64,000 nucleotides of DNA. Source: Propionivibrio soli (GTDB taxonomy: Bacteria > Pseudomonadota > Gammaproteobacteria > Burkholderiales > Rhodocyclaceae). Below the pieces are notes generated by a model. It saw only the letters and a program-made list of their open reading frames with translations. It did no database searches and was not told the origin of the DNA. Shown here piece by piece: positions 37,422 to 46,814 of this stretch; position 1 is the first letter of the stretch, and every line of letters begins with the position of its first letter. The position numbers were made by a program, and so were the translations under genes. The stretch lies in NCBI RefSeq assembly GCF_025770765.1, contig NZ_JANZKY010000006.1, positions 1 through 64,000 of the forward strand, read 5' to 3'.

Positions 37422-38924
37422 TCAGGAACGCGGCGAACTGTCGGGCGAAGCTGCCTGTGCGCCCGTGTTCTCCAAAGACTCCGCCTTGAAGTTGTCGTTC
37501 CATCCGCCGCCGAGCGCCTTGAACAGCGAAACAGCCGAGCCGAGTCGCGCCTGGCGGGTGGAGACGTAAGCGAGCAGTGCGTCGTTGGCGCTGCGCTGTG
37601 CGTCGAGCACATCGAGGAAGCCCGAATAACCCGCTTGATAGCGAAGCTGCGCGATCTCCAGTGTCTTCTGTGCGGCTTGCACACGCCGTTCCTGCGCGCG
37701 GTCGCTTTCGCCGTATTCACGCAGGCTCACGAGCGCATCGTTGACCTCCTTGAACGCGGTGTGGACGGTCTTCTGATAGCTCACCAGCGTCTGCTTCTGC
37801 CGCGCCGTCGCTTGATCGATACGTGCGGCGTTGCGGCCGGCATCGAAGATCGGCATTGCGGCGGCCAAACCGATCGACCACGTGGAGGCGCCGGACGTGA
37901 AGAGCTTGCTTAGCGCAGCGCTTTCTCCGCCCAGCGCACCCGTCAGCGAGACACTCGGATAAAGCGCCGCCTTGGCGACACCGATGCGCGCGTTGGCCGC
38001 CACCAATGATTCCTCCGCCTGGCGAATGTCCGGACGCGCTTCGAGCAACGTCGACGGCAGCCCGGCCGGTGGGACCGGCGGCATCGGCAGTTGGCGCAAG
38101 TCGCCGACCGTGATGCTGAGTCCCGGCTGCCCGGTGAGCAGCCCCAACTGAGTCTCGGCCAGCGCACGTTGGCGACGCAAATCAGCGAGTTGGGCTTCGG
38201 CTGCGGCGACACTGCTTTCGGCCTGATGCATGTCGAGAGGGGAAGCCGTTCCGCCAGTCAGTCGGCTGCGAGTGATCTCAAGCGACTTCCGCCGGCTGTC
38301 CAGCGTGTCCTGTGTCAATGCCAGACTGGCGTCGGCCGCGCGCAAGGCGAGGTAGTTGCTGGCAACGAGACCCGCCACCGAAAGTTCGGCCGTGTCTTTG
38401 GCGTAGCGGCTGGCGAGGAGTTCGGCGCGCGCGGCCTCGTCGGCGCGCCGCAGCTTGCCCCATAGATCGATCTCGTAGGAGGTGCTGAATCCGGCCTTGC
38501 GACTGTCCTGGATGCGAGGTACCGCCGACGATAGCGGTGTTGCATTCTCGGCGCTGATTTGCGAACGCGAGCCGCTGGCCTTCAGGTCGACTTGGGGAAT
38601 GAAAGCGGCACCGGCTTCGCGTGCTGCGCCTTCGGCCTCTTCGATACGTGCCATGGCGGACAGCAAGTCGTGGTTCTGTGCCAGTGCCTGGGCAACGAGT
38701 TCGTCGAGTTGGGGGTCCTGGAACAGATGCCACCATTCCTTCTGCAGTGCGGCGCTCGCCTCGACCGGAGCAGCGGTGGCGGTGAAGCCGTCCGGCAATC
38801 CGGCGTCGGGACGCCGGTAATCCGGCCCGACGGCGCAGCCGGCAAGCGTAAGCAGAGCAAGCGTCACGGCAACGGCTGTTGGCCGACGTGCGGCGCGCGA
38901 TGGGTTATCAGAGCGGCGCATCAT
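37422..38924 (-). CDS. RND efflux outer membrane lipoprotein (NodT type)
   Basis: 500 residues. The signal peptide ends in the lipobox LAGC (LLTLAGCAVGPDYRRP), followed by two TolC-like repeats. It forms the outer membrane channel of the tripartite pump encoded just upstream. ATG 38924 overlaps the pump gene's stop (ATGA) and follows AGGAGGAGAAGGC, so coupling is likely. OprM and OprJ are the closest known types; the substrate range is unknown. Confidence 0.95.
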   Translation of the reverse strand: MMRRSDNPSRAARRPTAVAVTLALLTLAGCAVGPDYRRPDAGLPDGFTATAAPVEASAALQKEWWHLFQDPQLDELVAQALAQNHDLLSAMARIEEAEGAAREAGAAFIPQVDLKASGSRSQISAENATPLSSAVPRIQDSRKAGFSTSYEIDLWGKLRRADEAARAELLASRYAKDTAELSVAGLVASNYLALRAADASLALTQDTLDSRRKSLEITRSRLTGGTASPLDMHQAESSVAAAEAQLADLRRQRALAETQLGLLTGQPGLSITVGDLRQLPMPPVPPAGLPSTLLEARPDIRQAEESLVAANARIGVAKAALYPSVSLTGALGGESAALSKLFTSGASTWSIGLAAAMPIFDAGRNAARIDQATARQKQTLVSYQKTVHTAFKEVNDALVSLREYGESDRAQERRVQAAQKTLEIAQLRYQAGYSGFLDVLDAQRSANDALLAYVSTRQARLGSAVSLFKALGGGWNDNFKAESLENTGAQAASPDSSPRS

Positions 38925-41900
38925 GCCTTCTCCTCCTGAGAGCTGTTTTGGTTCTCGTCGTCATGGTGCGAACGGCGTCCCGACAACCAGCTAAAGAACA
39001 TCGGAATAAAGATCGTAGCAATGAAGGTCGCGGCCATCATGCCGCCGAACACGCCGGTTCCCATCGAGCGGCGGGCGGCGGCTCCCGCTCCGCTCGATAT
39101 GACGAGCGGGAATACGCCGAGAATGAAGGCCAGCGAGGTCATGACAATCGGCCGGAAACGCAAGCGCGCCGCTTCCTGCGCCGCGTCGCGTACGCGCAAA
39201 CCTTCGGCGCGTTTCTGAGCCGCGAACTCGACGATCAGGATCGCGTTCTTCGCCGCGAGGCCAATGAGTACGACGAGACCGATCTGGAAGTAGATGTCGT
39301 TCGGCATGCCGCGCACCATCACGGCGGCCAGTGCGCCAAAAAGTGCGAACGGGACGGCCATGATGACGGCCAGCGGCAGCGACCAACGTTCGTACTGCGC
39401 GGCGAGGATCAGGAAGACCATCAGGATGCCGAATCCGAAGGCGACGGCCGAGGTGGTTCCGGCGCGCTTCTCCTGATAGGCCTGACCGGTCCATTCCAGC
39501 TCATAACCGGCGGGCAGCGTGTCTTTCGCTACCTGCTCGACGATCTTGATCGCCTCGCCGGTGCTCACGTTTGGAATCGAGTTGCCCATAACCTTCGCCG
39601 CGAGAAAGCCATTGAAGCGTTCCAACTGCTCGGGGCCCACGGTTGCCTTCACCTTGATCAGTGAAGAGGCTGGCACCATCGTTCCGTCGCCGGCACGCAC
39701 ATAGGCTCGGCCAAGGTCTTCAGGCTTGTTGCGGAACGGCGCGTCGGATTGCAGCTGGACGCGGTAGGTACGCCCATTGAGGTTGAAGTCATTGACGTAA
39801 AGCGCGCTTACCGAAGCTTGAAGCGCTTGATAGACGTCCGCCACCGGAATGCCCATTGAGATGGCTTTTGCTTCGTTAACCTCGACGTTCAACTGCGGAG
39901 AGGTGGGCCGGTAAAAGGTGTTGATTCCCGTCAACTCCGTCCTCTTCTTCAGGGCCTCGACAAACTGTCCGGTAACGTCGGCAAGCTTTTGTGGGCTCGC
40001 GTCGCCACGTGCCTGGATGTAGGCTTCGAAGCCGCCGACGGAGCCGAGGCCCATGATCGCCGGTGGGTTGAAGACGAGCCCCAGCCCGTCCGACAGCATC
40101 ATGCCCATTCCGGAGAATTTCTTCACCAGATCTTCTGCGGAAGAGGTGCGGTCGGCCCAGTCGACAAGTGGAACGAAAACGGTTCCTGCATTGGGCTTGA
40201 TGCCCCCCCCGACGATGTCGTAGCCGACGACGACGAAAATGCGGTCGACTGCTGGATCCGATTTCATCATTTCCTGGAACTGGTTCGCGGTTAGTTTGGT
40301 ACGCTGCAAGCTCGCGCCATCGGGGAGCATCAGCGCGCTCAGCACGTAGCCCTGATCTTCCGACGGAACGAAACCGCCCGGGACAGCCCGGAACATGAAG
40401 ACGCAGCCTGCGACGATCGCGATGCAGGTGATGGTACCGATGATGCGGTGGTAGAGGGTTTTGCGCACCGTGTTCGTGTAGCCGCGGGTCAAGGCTTCGA
40501 ACGCCCGGTTAAACGGTCGAAAGATGGCCACTTCCTCGTGTTTTGCTTTGAGGAGGAGGGCGCAGAGGGCAGGGGTTAGCGTCAGGGCGACGATGCCGGA
40601 GATGGTCACGGAAATGGCCACCGTCACGGCGAACTGCTGGTACAGCCTGCCGGCAATGCCGCCAAGGAAGGCCACCGGGATGAATACAGCGCAGAGCACG
40701 AGCACGATGGCAACGACGGCGCTGGATACCTCGCGCATGGCTTCTATGGCCGCGGCACGCGGTTGCATCTTCTGCTCCCGCATCAGCCGCTCGACGTTCT
40801 CGAGAACGACAATGGCATCGTCAACAACGATACCGATCGCCAGCACCATTGCGAACAAGGTGAGCGTGTTGATCGAGAATCCGAATACCCACAACCCGGC
40901 GAACGTGCCGACGAGCGAAACCGGCACGGCGACCAGCGGAATCAGCGTCGCGCGCCAGTTCTGCAGGAAGATGAAGACGACGACGGCGACCATCACCAAA
41001 GCTTCGACCAGGGTATGGACGACCTCGGTGATCGACGCCTTCACGAACTTCGTTGTGTCGAACGGGATGAGGTAGTCCACACCGGTCGGGAAACGTTCCT
41101 TCAGCTCTTCCATGCGGGCACGGACTCGCTTCGAGACCTCAAGCGCATTGGCTCCCGATTGCAGGTAGATGCCGATGCCTGTGACCGGTTTGCCGGCCAT
41201 CGTCGTTGTCGAGTCGTAGCTCTGAGCGCCGAGTTCGATGCGCGCTACGTCTTTCAAATACAGAATGCCTTTCGGCCCCTTGGCACGGACGACGATGTTG
41301 CCGAACTCGTCGGGTGTTGTCAGCCGTCCCTTGGCGGTTACGGTATAGACAAGCTGTTGACCTTCAGGAGCAGGCTCGTGGCCGACCTTGCCTGCCGCGT
41401 TCTGCTTGTTCTGTGCCGATATGGCCGCCGATATGTCGCTCGTCGTCACGCCGAGTTGCGCCATACGGTCCGGCTTGAGCCACACGCGCATCGAGTAATC
41501 CTGCGAGCCGAAGATTTGCGCATCACCCACACCGGGGATACGCCGTAGGTCGTCGAGAACGTTGGTCAGCGCGTAGTTCGACAGATAGAGCACGGAACGG
41601 CTGTCATCCGGCGAGGTGAGCATGGTCACCATCAGGATGTTGTTTGAGCGCTTCTGTACGGTGACGCCGTATTGCCGGACGACGTCGGGCAGGCGTGGCT
41701 CAGCAATCTTGACCCGGTTGTTGACGTTCACCATCGCCATGTCCGAGTCCGTCCCGACTTCGAACGACGCGGTAATAGAGAGCGTTCCGTTGGCCGCGGC
41801 AGTCGAGTTGAAGTACATCAAATGCTCGATACCCGACAGTTGCTCTTCGATCGGGGCGGCGACGGTCTTGGCGAGGGTTTCCGCCGAGGCGCCAGGATAA

Positions 41901-42043
41901 GAAGCGGAGATGACGACCGTCGGCGGCGTGATCTCCGGATACTGCGCGATCGGCAGCACGAGAGACGCCACGATGCCGGCGATGACAATGACAATGGAGA
42001 TGACCGCCGAGAAGATCGGGCGGTTTATGAAAAAGCGTGACAT
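38921..42043 (-). CDS. RND multidrug efflux pump, HAE1 family (AcrB/MexB type)
   Basis: 1040 residues, near the 1049 of AcrB. It begins MSRFFINRPIFSAVISIVIV. Twelve membrane helices and two large periplasmic loops are laid out as in AcrB. The proton-relay Asp pair in helix 4 is present in GIVVDDAIVVLENVER. It pumps hydrophobic compounds from the periplasm and inner membrane using proton influx. It is the middle gene of the fusion protein-pump-channel operon under the divergent TetR gene. Confidence 0.96.
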   Translation of the reverse strand: MSRFFINRPIFSAVISIVIVIAGIVASLVLPIAQYPEITPPTVVISASYPGASAETLAKTVAAPIEEQLSGIEHLMYFNSTAAANGTLSITASFEVGTDSDMAMVNVNNRVKIAEPRLPDVVRQYGVTVQKRSNNILMVTMLTSPDDSRSVLYLSNYALTNVLDDLRRIPGVGDAQIFGSQDYSMRVWLKPDRMAQLGVTTSDISAAISAQNKQNAAGKVGHEPAPEGQQLVYTVTAKGRLTTPDEFGNIVVRAKGPKGILYLKDVARIELGAQSYDSTTTMAGKPVTGIGIYLQSGANALEVSKRVRARMEELKERFPTGVDYLIPFDTTKFVKASITEVVHTLVEALVMVAVVVFIFLQNWRATLIPLVAVPVSLVGTFAGLWVFGFSINTLTLFAMVLAIGIVVDDAIVVLENVERLMREQKMQPRAAAIEAMREVSSAVVAIVLVLCAVFIPVAFLGGIAGRLYQQFAVTVAISVTISGIVALTLTPALCALLLKAKHEEVAIFRPFNRAFEALTRGYTNTVRKTLYHRIIGTITCIAIVAGCVFMFRAVPGGFVPSEDQGYVLSALMLPDGASLQRTKLTANQFQEMMKSDPAVDRIFVVVGYDIVGGGIKPNAGTVFVPLVDWADRTSSAEDLVKKFSGMGMMLSDGLGLVFNPPAIMGLGSVGGFEAYIQARGDASPQKLADVTGQFVEALKKRTELTGINTFYRPTSPQLNVEVNEAKAISMGIPVADVYQALQASVSALYVNDFNLNGRTYRVQLQSDAPFRNKPEDLGRAYVRAGDGTMVPASSLIKVKATVGPEQLERFNGFLAAKVMGNSIPNVSTGEAIKIVEQVAKDTLPAGYELEWTGQAYQEKRAGTTSAVAFGFGILMVFLILAAQYERWSLPLAVIMAVPFALFGALAAVMVRGMPNDIYFQIGLVVLIGLAAKNAILIVEFAAQKRAEGLRVRDAAQEAARLRFRPIVMTSLAFILGVFPLVISSGAGAAARRSMGTGVFGGMMAATFIATIFIPMFFSWLSGRRSHHDDENQNSSQEEKA

Positions 42044-42076
42044 GATGAGGTCCGGTATCCTTTCTCGCGCGGCCGC

Positions 42077-43258
42077 CTACTTGCCTTGAGCCGGTGCGGC
42101 AGTTTGCGGTGCACCACCAACGCCGGGCGCGCCTTGGGCTCCCGGTGCAGGCTGAGGACCATGTGGAGCGACCGGGGCGCCGGGACGAACCTTCATCAGG
42201 TTGTCGACGATGACCTTGTCACCGGCCTGCAACCCTTTTGTGATGACCCAGTCCTTGCCGTGCCACTCCGCGGTTTGTACCGGCCTCGGCGCCACCTTGT
42301 TATCGGGAGTCACGGTCATCACGAGGTAAGCCTGTTCCGTCTGCATGACGGCAGCCTGGGGCACGAGGAAGACACCCTGACGCTCGTCGAGCAGAAGCCG
42401 CACGCGCACGAACTGCCCGGGCAGAAGCCGGCCGTCAGTGTTGTCGAACTCGGCCCGCAACTGCTGCGTTCCCAGCGATGTGTCGATCGTCGAAGCGAGG
42501 AAATTGACCTTGCCGGGTTTCGGATAGACGCTGCCGTCCGGAAGGATGAGTTGCACACCGCTGACCATTCCCGCGCGCAGTTGGCCGCCGGGCAGGGCTG
42601 CGGCTTCGGAATCGGAAAGGCCGAAGCGAACCCACATCGGGTTGGCTTGGTACACCGAGGTGAGCGGCGTTGCGTCCGACGTTCCGATCAGGTTGCCTTC
42701 CGATTTGATCGCGCGGCCGGATGTACCGGACACGGGAGCAGTGACCGTCGTCCACGAGAGATTCAGTTGCGCCTGATGAAGCGCCGATTGGGCCACGGCG
42801 TTGGCCGAAACCGCGTCGTCGTATTCCTTCTGGCTCACGGCCTGGTGTGCAAGCAATCCCTTCAACCGGGCTTCCTCGCGTGCCGTCTGCTCGGCCTTCG
42901 CTTTTGCCTGCTCAAGCGCGATCTCGTACGGCGCAGGGTCGATTTTGAATAGCGGCTGCCCGGCCTTCACCGGGGCGCCTTCCTCATAAAGGCGCTTGAG
43001 CAGAATGCCGCCGACGCGAGCGCGCACTTCCGTTTCCTTCGCCCCTTCGGTCTGCGCCATCAACTCGACAACCCGTGGCAGATTCGTCGGCTGCATTTCG
43101 ACGACGGTGACCGGCAGCGCTTGCGGCGCGGGTGGCGGCGTCGCTGCCTTTTGGCCCGAACACGCGCCGAGAGCTGCGACGGCAATTGCGCCGAGGCCAA
43201 TGACCGTGGCCGCGCGTGGCCACCGGTGAACAGGAGAGAACGTAAGAAGGGGAAACAT
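42077..43258 (-). CDS. RND efflux periplasmic adaptor (AcrA/MexA type)
   Basis: 393 residues from ATG 43258, with a lipobox in AALGACSGQ. The HlyD/AcrA layout is visible: a barrel-sandwich part (EVRARVGGILLKRLYEEGAP), an alpha hairpin (about 100-160), then the lipoyl return (WTTVTAPVSGTSGRA). It joins the inner membrane pump to the outer channel. A longer frame from 43309 starts upstream of the likely transcription start and is rejected. A Pro/Gly/Ala-rich tail ends the protein. Confidence 0.95.
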   Translation of the reverse strand: MFPLLTFSPVHRWPRAATVIGLGAIAVAALGACSGQKAATPPPAPQALPVTVVEMQPTNLPRVVELMAQTEGAKETEVRARVGGILLKRLYEEGAPVKAGQPLFKIDPAPYEIALEQAKAKAEQTAREEARLKGLLAHQAVSQKEYDDAVSANAVAQSALHQAQLNLSWTTVTAPVSGTSGRAIKSEGNLIGTSDATPLTSVYQANPMWVRFGLSDSEAAALPGGQLRAGMVSGVQLILPDGSVYPKPGKVNFLASTIDTSLGTQQLRAEFDNTDGRLLPGQFVRVRLLLDERQGVFLVPQAAVMQTEQAYLVMTVTPDNKVAPRPVQTAEWHGKDWVITKGLQAGDKVIVDNLMKVRPGAPVAPHGPQPAPGAQGAPGVGGAPQTAAPAQGK

Positions 43259-43292
43259 GGTGGGTGGACTCCAGGCTTGATTTATCACGGCC

Positions 43293-43322
43293 ATTATACA
43301 TACAATCACGTTTGTTTGTGAA
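43293..43322 (-). promoter_or_regulatory. Efflux operon promoter with TetR-type operator
   Basis: On the minus strand TTCACA (43322-43317) and TATAAT (43298-43293) are 18 bases apart, giving a short leader to ATG 43258. Within it, ACATACAA (43298-43305) and TTGTTTGT (43312-43319) form an imperfect inverted repeat with 7 of 8 positions matching, similar in style to the AcrR operator. Repressor binding would block the promoter and could also affect the divergent repressor gene. Confidence 0.65.
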
Positions 43323-43418
43323 TCGGGCAGTAAAAGAACGGTCCAACTTTTCTAAGACAGGGCCGCCGCATTTGACCCGGCGAGCAATAACCAACCGGGC
43401 ATCCCCGAGAGAGAGTTC

Positions 43419-44033
43419 ATGGTCAGGAAAACGAAGGCGGAGGCTGAACAGACGCGGCAGCAGATCATCGATGCGGCGCGCAAGGTCTTCCTGGAACTGG
43501 GCGTCGGCCGGGCTTCGCTTGAGCGAGTAGCGCAAGTGGCGGGCGTCACGCGTGGGGCCGTTTATTGGCACTTCGAGAACAAGGCGGCGCTCTTCTACGC
43601 GATGCGGGAAGAATCGGCGCACGTGTTCGACGAGCTCGAACAGGATCTCGTTTCCGACCGTCTTGCCAACCCGCTGGACGCTGTCGAGGAATCTCTGCTG
43701 GGATTCTTCAAGGTTCTCGAAACGCATCCCAAGGTCCGCGAAGTCTTCGAAATCATGGCCTTGCGCTGCGAGTACGTGGACGAATTCGCTCCGATTCTGT
43801 ACGAGGTCAATAAGCCGTGCATCGATTTCCTTGCCCGCCTCTGCAAGGTCTACGGCTGGGCCGCCGAACGCGGATACCTGCGTGCAGGGCTCGATCCGGA
43901 AGCCATGGCATACGACACCTTGTCGTTTGCCACGGGCCTCTTCAACAACTGGATGATTGATGATGAGGCCGACGACGTGCGCCGCCGGGCGCACGCCATG
44001 ATACGCAGCCACGTCGCCTTGCGTCGCGCCTGA
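43419..44033 (+). CDS. TetR family repressor (AcrR/TtgR type)
   Basis: 204 residues. The N-terminal helix-turn-helix (about 10-56) contains RQQIIDAARKVFLELGVG and VTRGAVYWHFENKAALF, which match AcrR, MtrR and TtgR closely. The C-terminal ligand pocket is longer and less conserved. It is divergent from the RND operon and probably represses it until a drug binds. ATG 43419 follows GAGAGAGA. Confidence 0.93.
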   Translation: MVRKTKAEAEQTRQQIIDAARKVFLELGVGRASLERVAQVAGVTRGAVYWHFENKAALFYAMREESAHVFDELEQDLVSDRLANPLDAVEESLLGFFKVLETHPKVREVFEIMALRCEYVDEFAPILYEVNKPCIDFLARLCKVYGWAAERGYLRAGLDPEAMAYDTLSFATGLFNNWMIDDEADDVRRRAHAMIRSHVALRRA

Positions 44034-44084
44034 GCGTTCGGCTTAGAACGGCTGACTTCAGGGACGGCGGACGACCGGTCTCTG

Positions 44085-44254
44085 CCTCTTTCCGGCTTGC
44101 CGAGTCATGCGCCGACTTAGGGTCGGTCGGTGATGAACCGCGCCAGTGCCGGCCCGGTGAATACGACCATCACCAGCCGAGCCGTCTGGAACGCCATCAC
44201 GAAGGGAACGTTCACGTCGGAGGCTGTGGCGATGATCGCCGACTCTAGCCCGCC
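44085..44254. repeat. Long direct repeat shared with 53284-53455
   Basis: This segment and 53284-53455 are nearly identical. From the stop codon inward (44117 and 53315), I count four substitutions and one 3-base gap over about 130 bases, and similarity extends about 30 bases past the stop. Both copies have the same orientation and lie 9.2 kb apart, on either side of the sugar transporter operon. Confidence 0.85.
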
Positions 44255-44745
44255 TGGCTGAGGCCTGTCGATCGAAATGCAGGCCGACGCTCCAAGCGAG
44301 AACTACGTAGGTCCGTGTCTCCAGGGCGGCAGGGCGACCGTCACCAAGCCGCTGAACTGGCCACAGAGGCAACGATCAACGTTATCGTTTCCGAGCCACT
44401 GGAGGACGAGCCCACACCGTGCTGGGCGCCGCGAGTATCCGTCGCCGGCAAACGGCCAGTCCATCCCGACGCACGACAAAATGACGACGATGGCGATCGA
44501 AGTGACCAACGACCCATCATCATGCGTGGGCATCATGCTGCGCGCCACGAGCCAATCGACGGCATCGTGGGTGATCGCGAATGGCCAACGCTCGATGGTC
44601 GGCGCTATGCCGTAGAACGCGATGACGATAGCACCGAACATGGTGCCGAGAAGCAGGGGCGCAGACAGCTGGATGAAATCGCCACTCTGGCAAACGCTAG
44701 CGAGCGCGCTAGCAGTTGAAGCCGTCGATAGTGACCGAGGGCCGG
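44117..44745 (-). pseudogene. Decayed copy of the AbrB-family membrane protein gene
   Basis: The remnant matches the intact gene at 53315-54400 but with large deletions and frameshifts: about 630 bases against 1086. Recognisable pieces in different frames include LLLGTMFGAIVIAF, LVARSMMPT, GLVTVALPPW, YVVLAWSVGLHFDRQA and the end FITDRP. A deletion equivalent to 130 bases falls between two CCGCC copies (44250-44254 here; 53451-53455 and 53581-53585 in the intact gene), which explains one frameshift. The 5' part is more diverged than the 3' part. It is very unlikely to be functional. Confidence 0.88.
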
Positions 44746-44791
44746 CGGGATGGTGTGTCGGTGCGGTGTTCTCGTTTCGCGGCGTGCAACC

Positions 44792-45523
44792 CTACTTCCG
44801 CAGCGAATCTTGCCAGTCCTTGAATTTCCGATCTTCGCTTCCCATCAGGTCGGGATTAAGCAGCCGCCGGGCAATGGCGCAATACACGGCTCGGGCGCGC
44901 AGATTGTAGAAATCGGCGTTGCCCTCCTGTCCAGCCGCGAGCACGTCGAGGCCGAGCTTTTGGTAAAGGTGCCGCAGCCGGCTTTGCACGCCGCGCGTCG
45001 ACAGGTTACGGCGCACACTGATTCCCCGGTCGGTGAGACCGAGCGCAATGTCGATCAACACTTCGTACTCAAGGTCGGTTAGCCCCTCAATGCGGCTGGT
45101 CGAACGTTGTTGCACACCCCAGACTTCGCGGTCGACGATGCATTGATCCTCCAGAAAGATCGCGCGCATCGCAAACTTCGTACGCTCCTCGGGCGACGAC
45201 TTCAGGACGTAGCCGTAAACCGTGTTGGCAGGAACAATCTTCGATACGCCGCGGACGTAGGCCTCGTCGGAATAGTTCGTCCAGAAAAGGATTTTGACGT
45301 TTGGATCGTCAGCCCAAATGATCCGTGCGGCTTCCGCCCCCGACATTTTTGGCATCTGCAGGTCAAGAACAAGCGCATCGGTCGGTCGCTGGCGCGCGAG
45401 TTCGACTGCCCTCGCGCCGTCTCCGGCCTCCTCGATTTCGAGCGGGTCAGGCAGCGTATCGATCAACGCCGAGCGGAGAAATGCCCGGTGAAACGGGTCG
45501 TCTTCAGCAATGACAATGCGCAT
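44792..45523 (-). CDS. Response regulator, receiver plus LuxR/NarL-like output
   Basis: 243 residues. The receiver domain (1-120) has the acidic pocket E7/D8/D9 and the phospho-acceptor D54 in LVLDLQMPKMSG. A LuxR-type helix-turn-helix follows (about 145-190: LTDLEYEVLIDIALG, then LSTRGVQSRLRHLYQKLGL), diverged from the usual pattern. About 50 extra residues extend beyond it. The start overlaps the kinase stop by one base (TAATG), so the pair is co-translated. It is the last gene of the sugar transporter operon. Confidence 0.9.
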   Translation of the reverse strand: MRIVIAEDDPFHRAFLRSALIDTLPDPLEIEEAGDGARAVELARQRPTDALVLDLQMPKMSGAEAARIIWADDPNVKILFWTNYSDEAYVRGVSKIVPANTVYGYVLKSSPEERTKFAMRAIFLEDQCIVDREVWGVQQRSTSRIEGLTDLEYEVLIDIALGLTDRGISVRRNLSTRGVQSRLRHLYQKLGLDVLAAGQEGNADFYNLRARAVYCAIARRLLNPDLMGSEDRKFKDWQDSLRK

Positions 45524-46794
45524 TACGTCTCCGCCGCCAGAGAAGAGACGGGCTCGGATGTGAATGGTACTGTGACGACAACTCGTGTGCCTATGTCGCC
45601 CGGCCCACGCGCTATGGCTACTTGCCCTCCCATCAGTTTGCTGCGCGTTCGCATATGGCTCAGGCCACCTTTGGCGGTGCGCAGTAGTTTTTTCGAGATA
45701 CCGATGCCGTTATCGTCGACCGAAACCATCGTATTGCCGTCCTCCTGACTGATGGTGACATCGATCCTGCTGCAATGGCTGTGCGTCATCGCGTTGTTGA
45801 TTGCTTCTTGGACGACGCGGAAAAGTGCAGTACGGACCGATGTCGGGAGGCGATCAACGGCCCCCTTGGTGCAGTCCCTCACTTTCCACTCGAAAGGGCT
45901 CTCGATCGCCAATTCGTTGGGGGAAAGGATGGCCTCGACGGCGTACTCCAAACCGAATACGTCGAGGATGCCGGGCTTCATGTCTTCGATGATACCGCGC
46001 AGGTCGCCGAGACAGGTGATCAGCGCCTGTTCGACGCTTGCCAGTTGCTCCTGCGATACCGACGTCTGCATGCGGAGTTTAGCGACTACTCGGACAATGC
46101 GCGCGAGGTCGGCAAGGGTCTGGTCGTGCAAGTCCATGCCGATCCTTCGGCGCTCGGTTTCCATGCCTTCGGTTAGGCGTAGCGCACCGACGCGGAGAAA
46201 CTCTTCGCGTGACTTCGCTTCGCTCTCGGCACGTGCGGCGCGCGATGCTTCCTCCGCACGGCTCAGTGCCCAAAAGTAGGGGGCGAGAAGATCGGCGCAA
46301 TGCTGGGTGAGGACGACATCGGAATGATCGTAGCAATCCGCCGCGTGCGAGCTAATGCTGATTGCTCCGATGATGGTGCCCTGCACGCGTAGCGGCACGT
46401 GAATCCGGCTGCACAGATTCTCGTCAAAGATCGGTCCGTCGTCCGCACCGGGAAAATGGAAGCGGGGATCGTTGATTGCGTCGCCGGTCAGGAGATACGG
46501 CTCGTGGCCGAGAAGAACCAAGCGGATTGGACTCTTCGCGACGATCATCGAACTGGGGGCCGCGTTGCTCCAATCGGTTCGCAGCCATGCCTCGTATACC
46601 TGGTTGATGCGGTCGTTTTTCTCGATCAGGGCGACGTCCATGTGATCGTGCGGAACGAGCTTGCGGAACTCGGTGGAACAGGTTTGCATCACGATCTCGC
46701 CGTCGGTCAAGCCCGCTATCGCCTGCGAAATCGCCAACAACCCCATGTACATCGGGTCGCTGCCGGAACGGCGCCGCTCGAGTTCCCTGTCCAT
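45523..46794 (-). CDS. Soluble GAF-domain histidine kinase (HisKA_3 type)
   Basis: 423 residues from ATG 46794, which follows AGAGGAACAGG. There is no membrane helix. A GAF domain (about 30-180) is followed by a dimerisation box with the phospho-acceptor His in RRRIGMDLHDQTLADL (H223), and an ATPase domain with the N box VVQEAINNAMTHSH (about N333/N334) and VDDNGIGI. It should phosphorylate the adjacent response regulator on binding a cytoplasmic ligand. The frame continues upstream into the lactonase gene without conservation. Confidence 0.9.
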   Translation of the reverse strand: MDRELERRRSGSDPMYMGLLAISQAIAGLTDGEIVMQTCSTEFRKLVPHDHMDVALIEKNDRINQVYEAWLRTDWSNAAPSSMIVAKSPIRLVLLGHEPYLLTGDAINDPRFHFPGADDGPIFDENLCSRIHVPLRVQGTIIGAISISSHAADCYDHSDVVLTQHCADLLAPYFWALSRAEEASRAARAESEAKSREEFLRVGALRLTEGMETERRRIGMDLHDQTLADLARIVRVVAKLRMQTSVSQEQLASVEQALITCLGDLRGIIEDMKPGILDVFGLEYAVEAILSPNELAIESPFEWKVRDCTKGAVDRLPTSVRTALFRVVQEAINNAMTHSHCSRIDVTISQEDGNTMVSVDDNGIGISKKLLRTAKGGLSHMRTRSKLMGGQVAIARGPGDIGTRVVVTVPFTSEPVSSLAAET

Positions 46795-46814
46795 CCTGTT
46801 CCTCTGGCCTTGGT

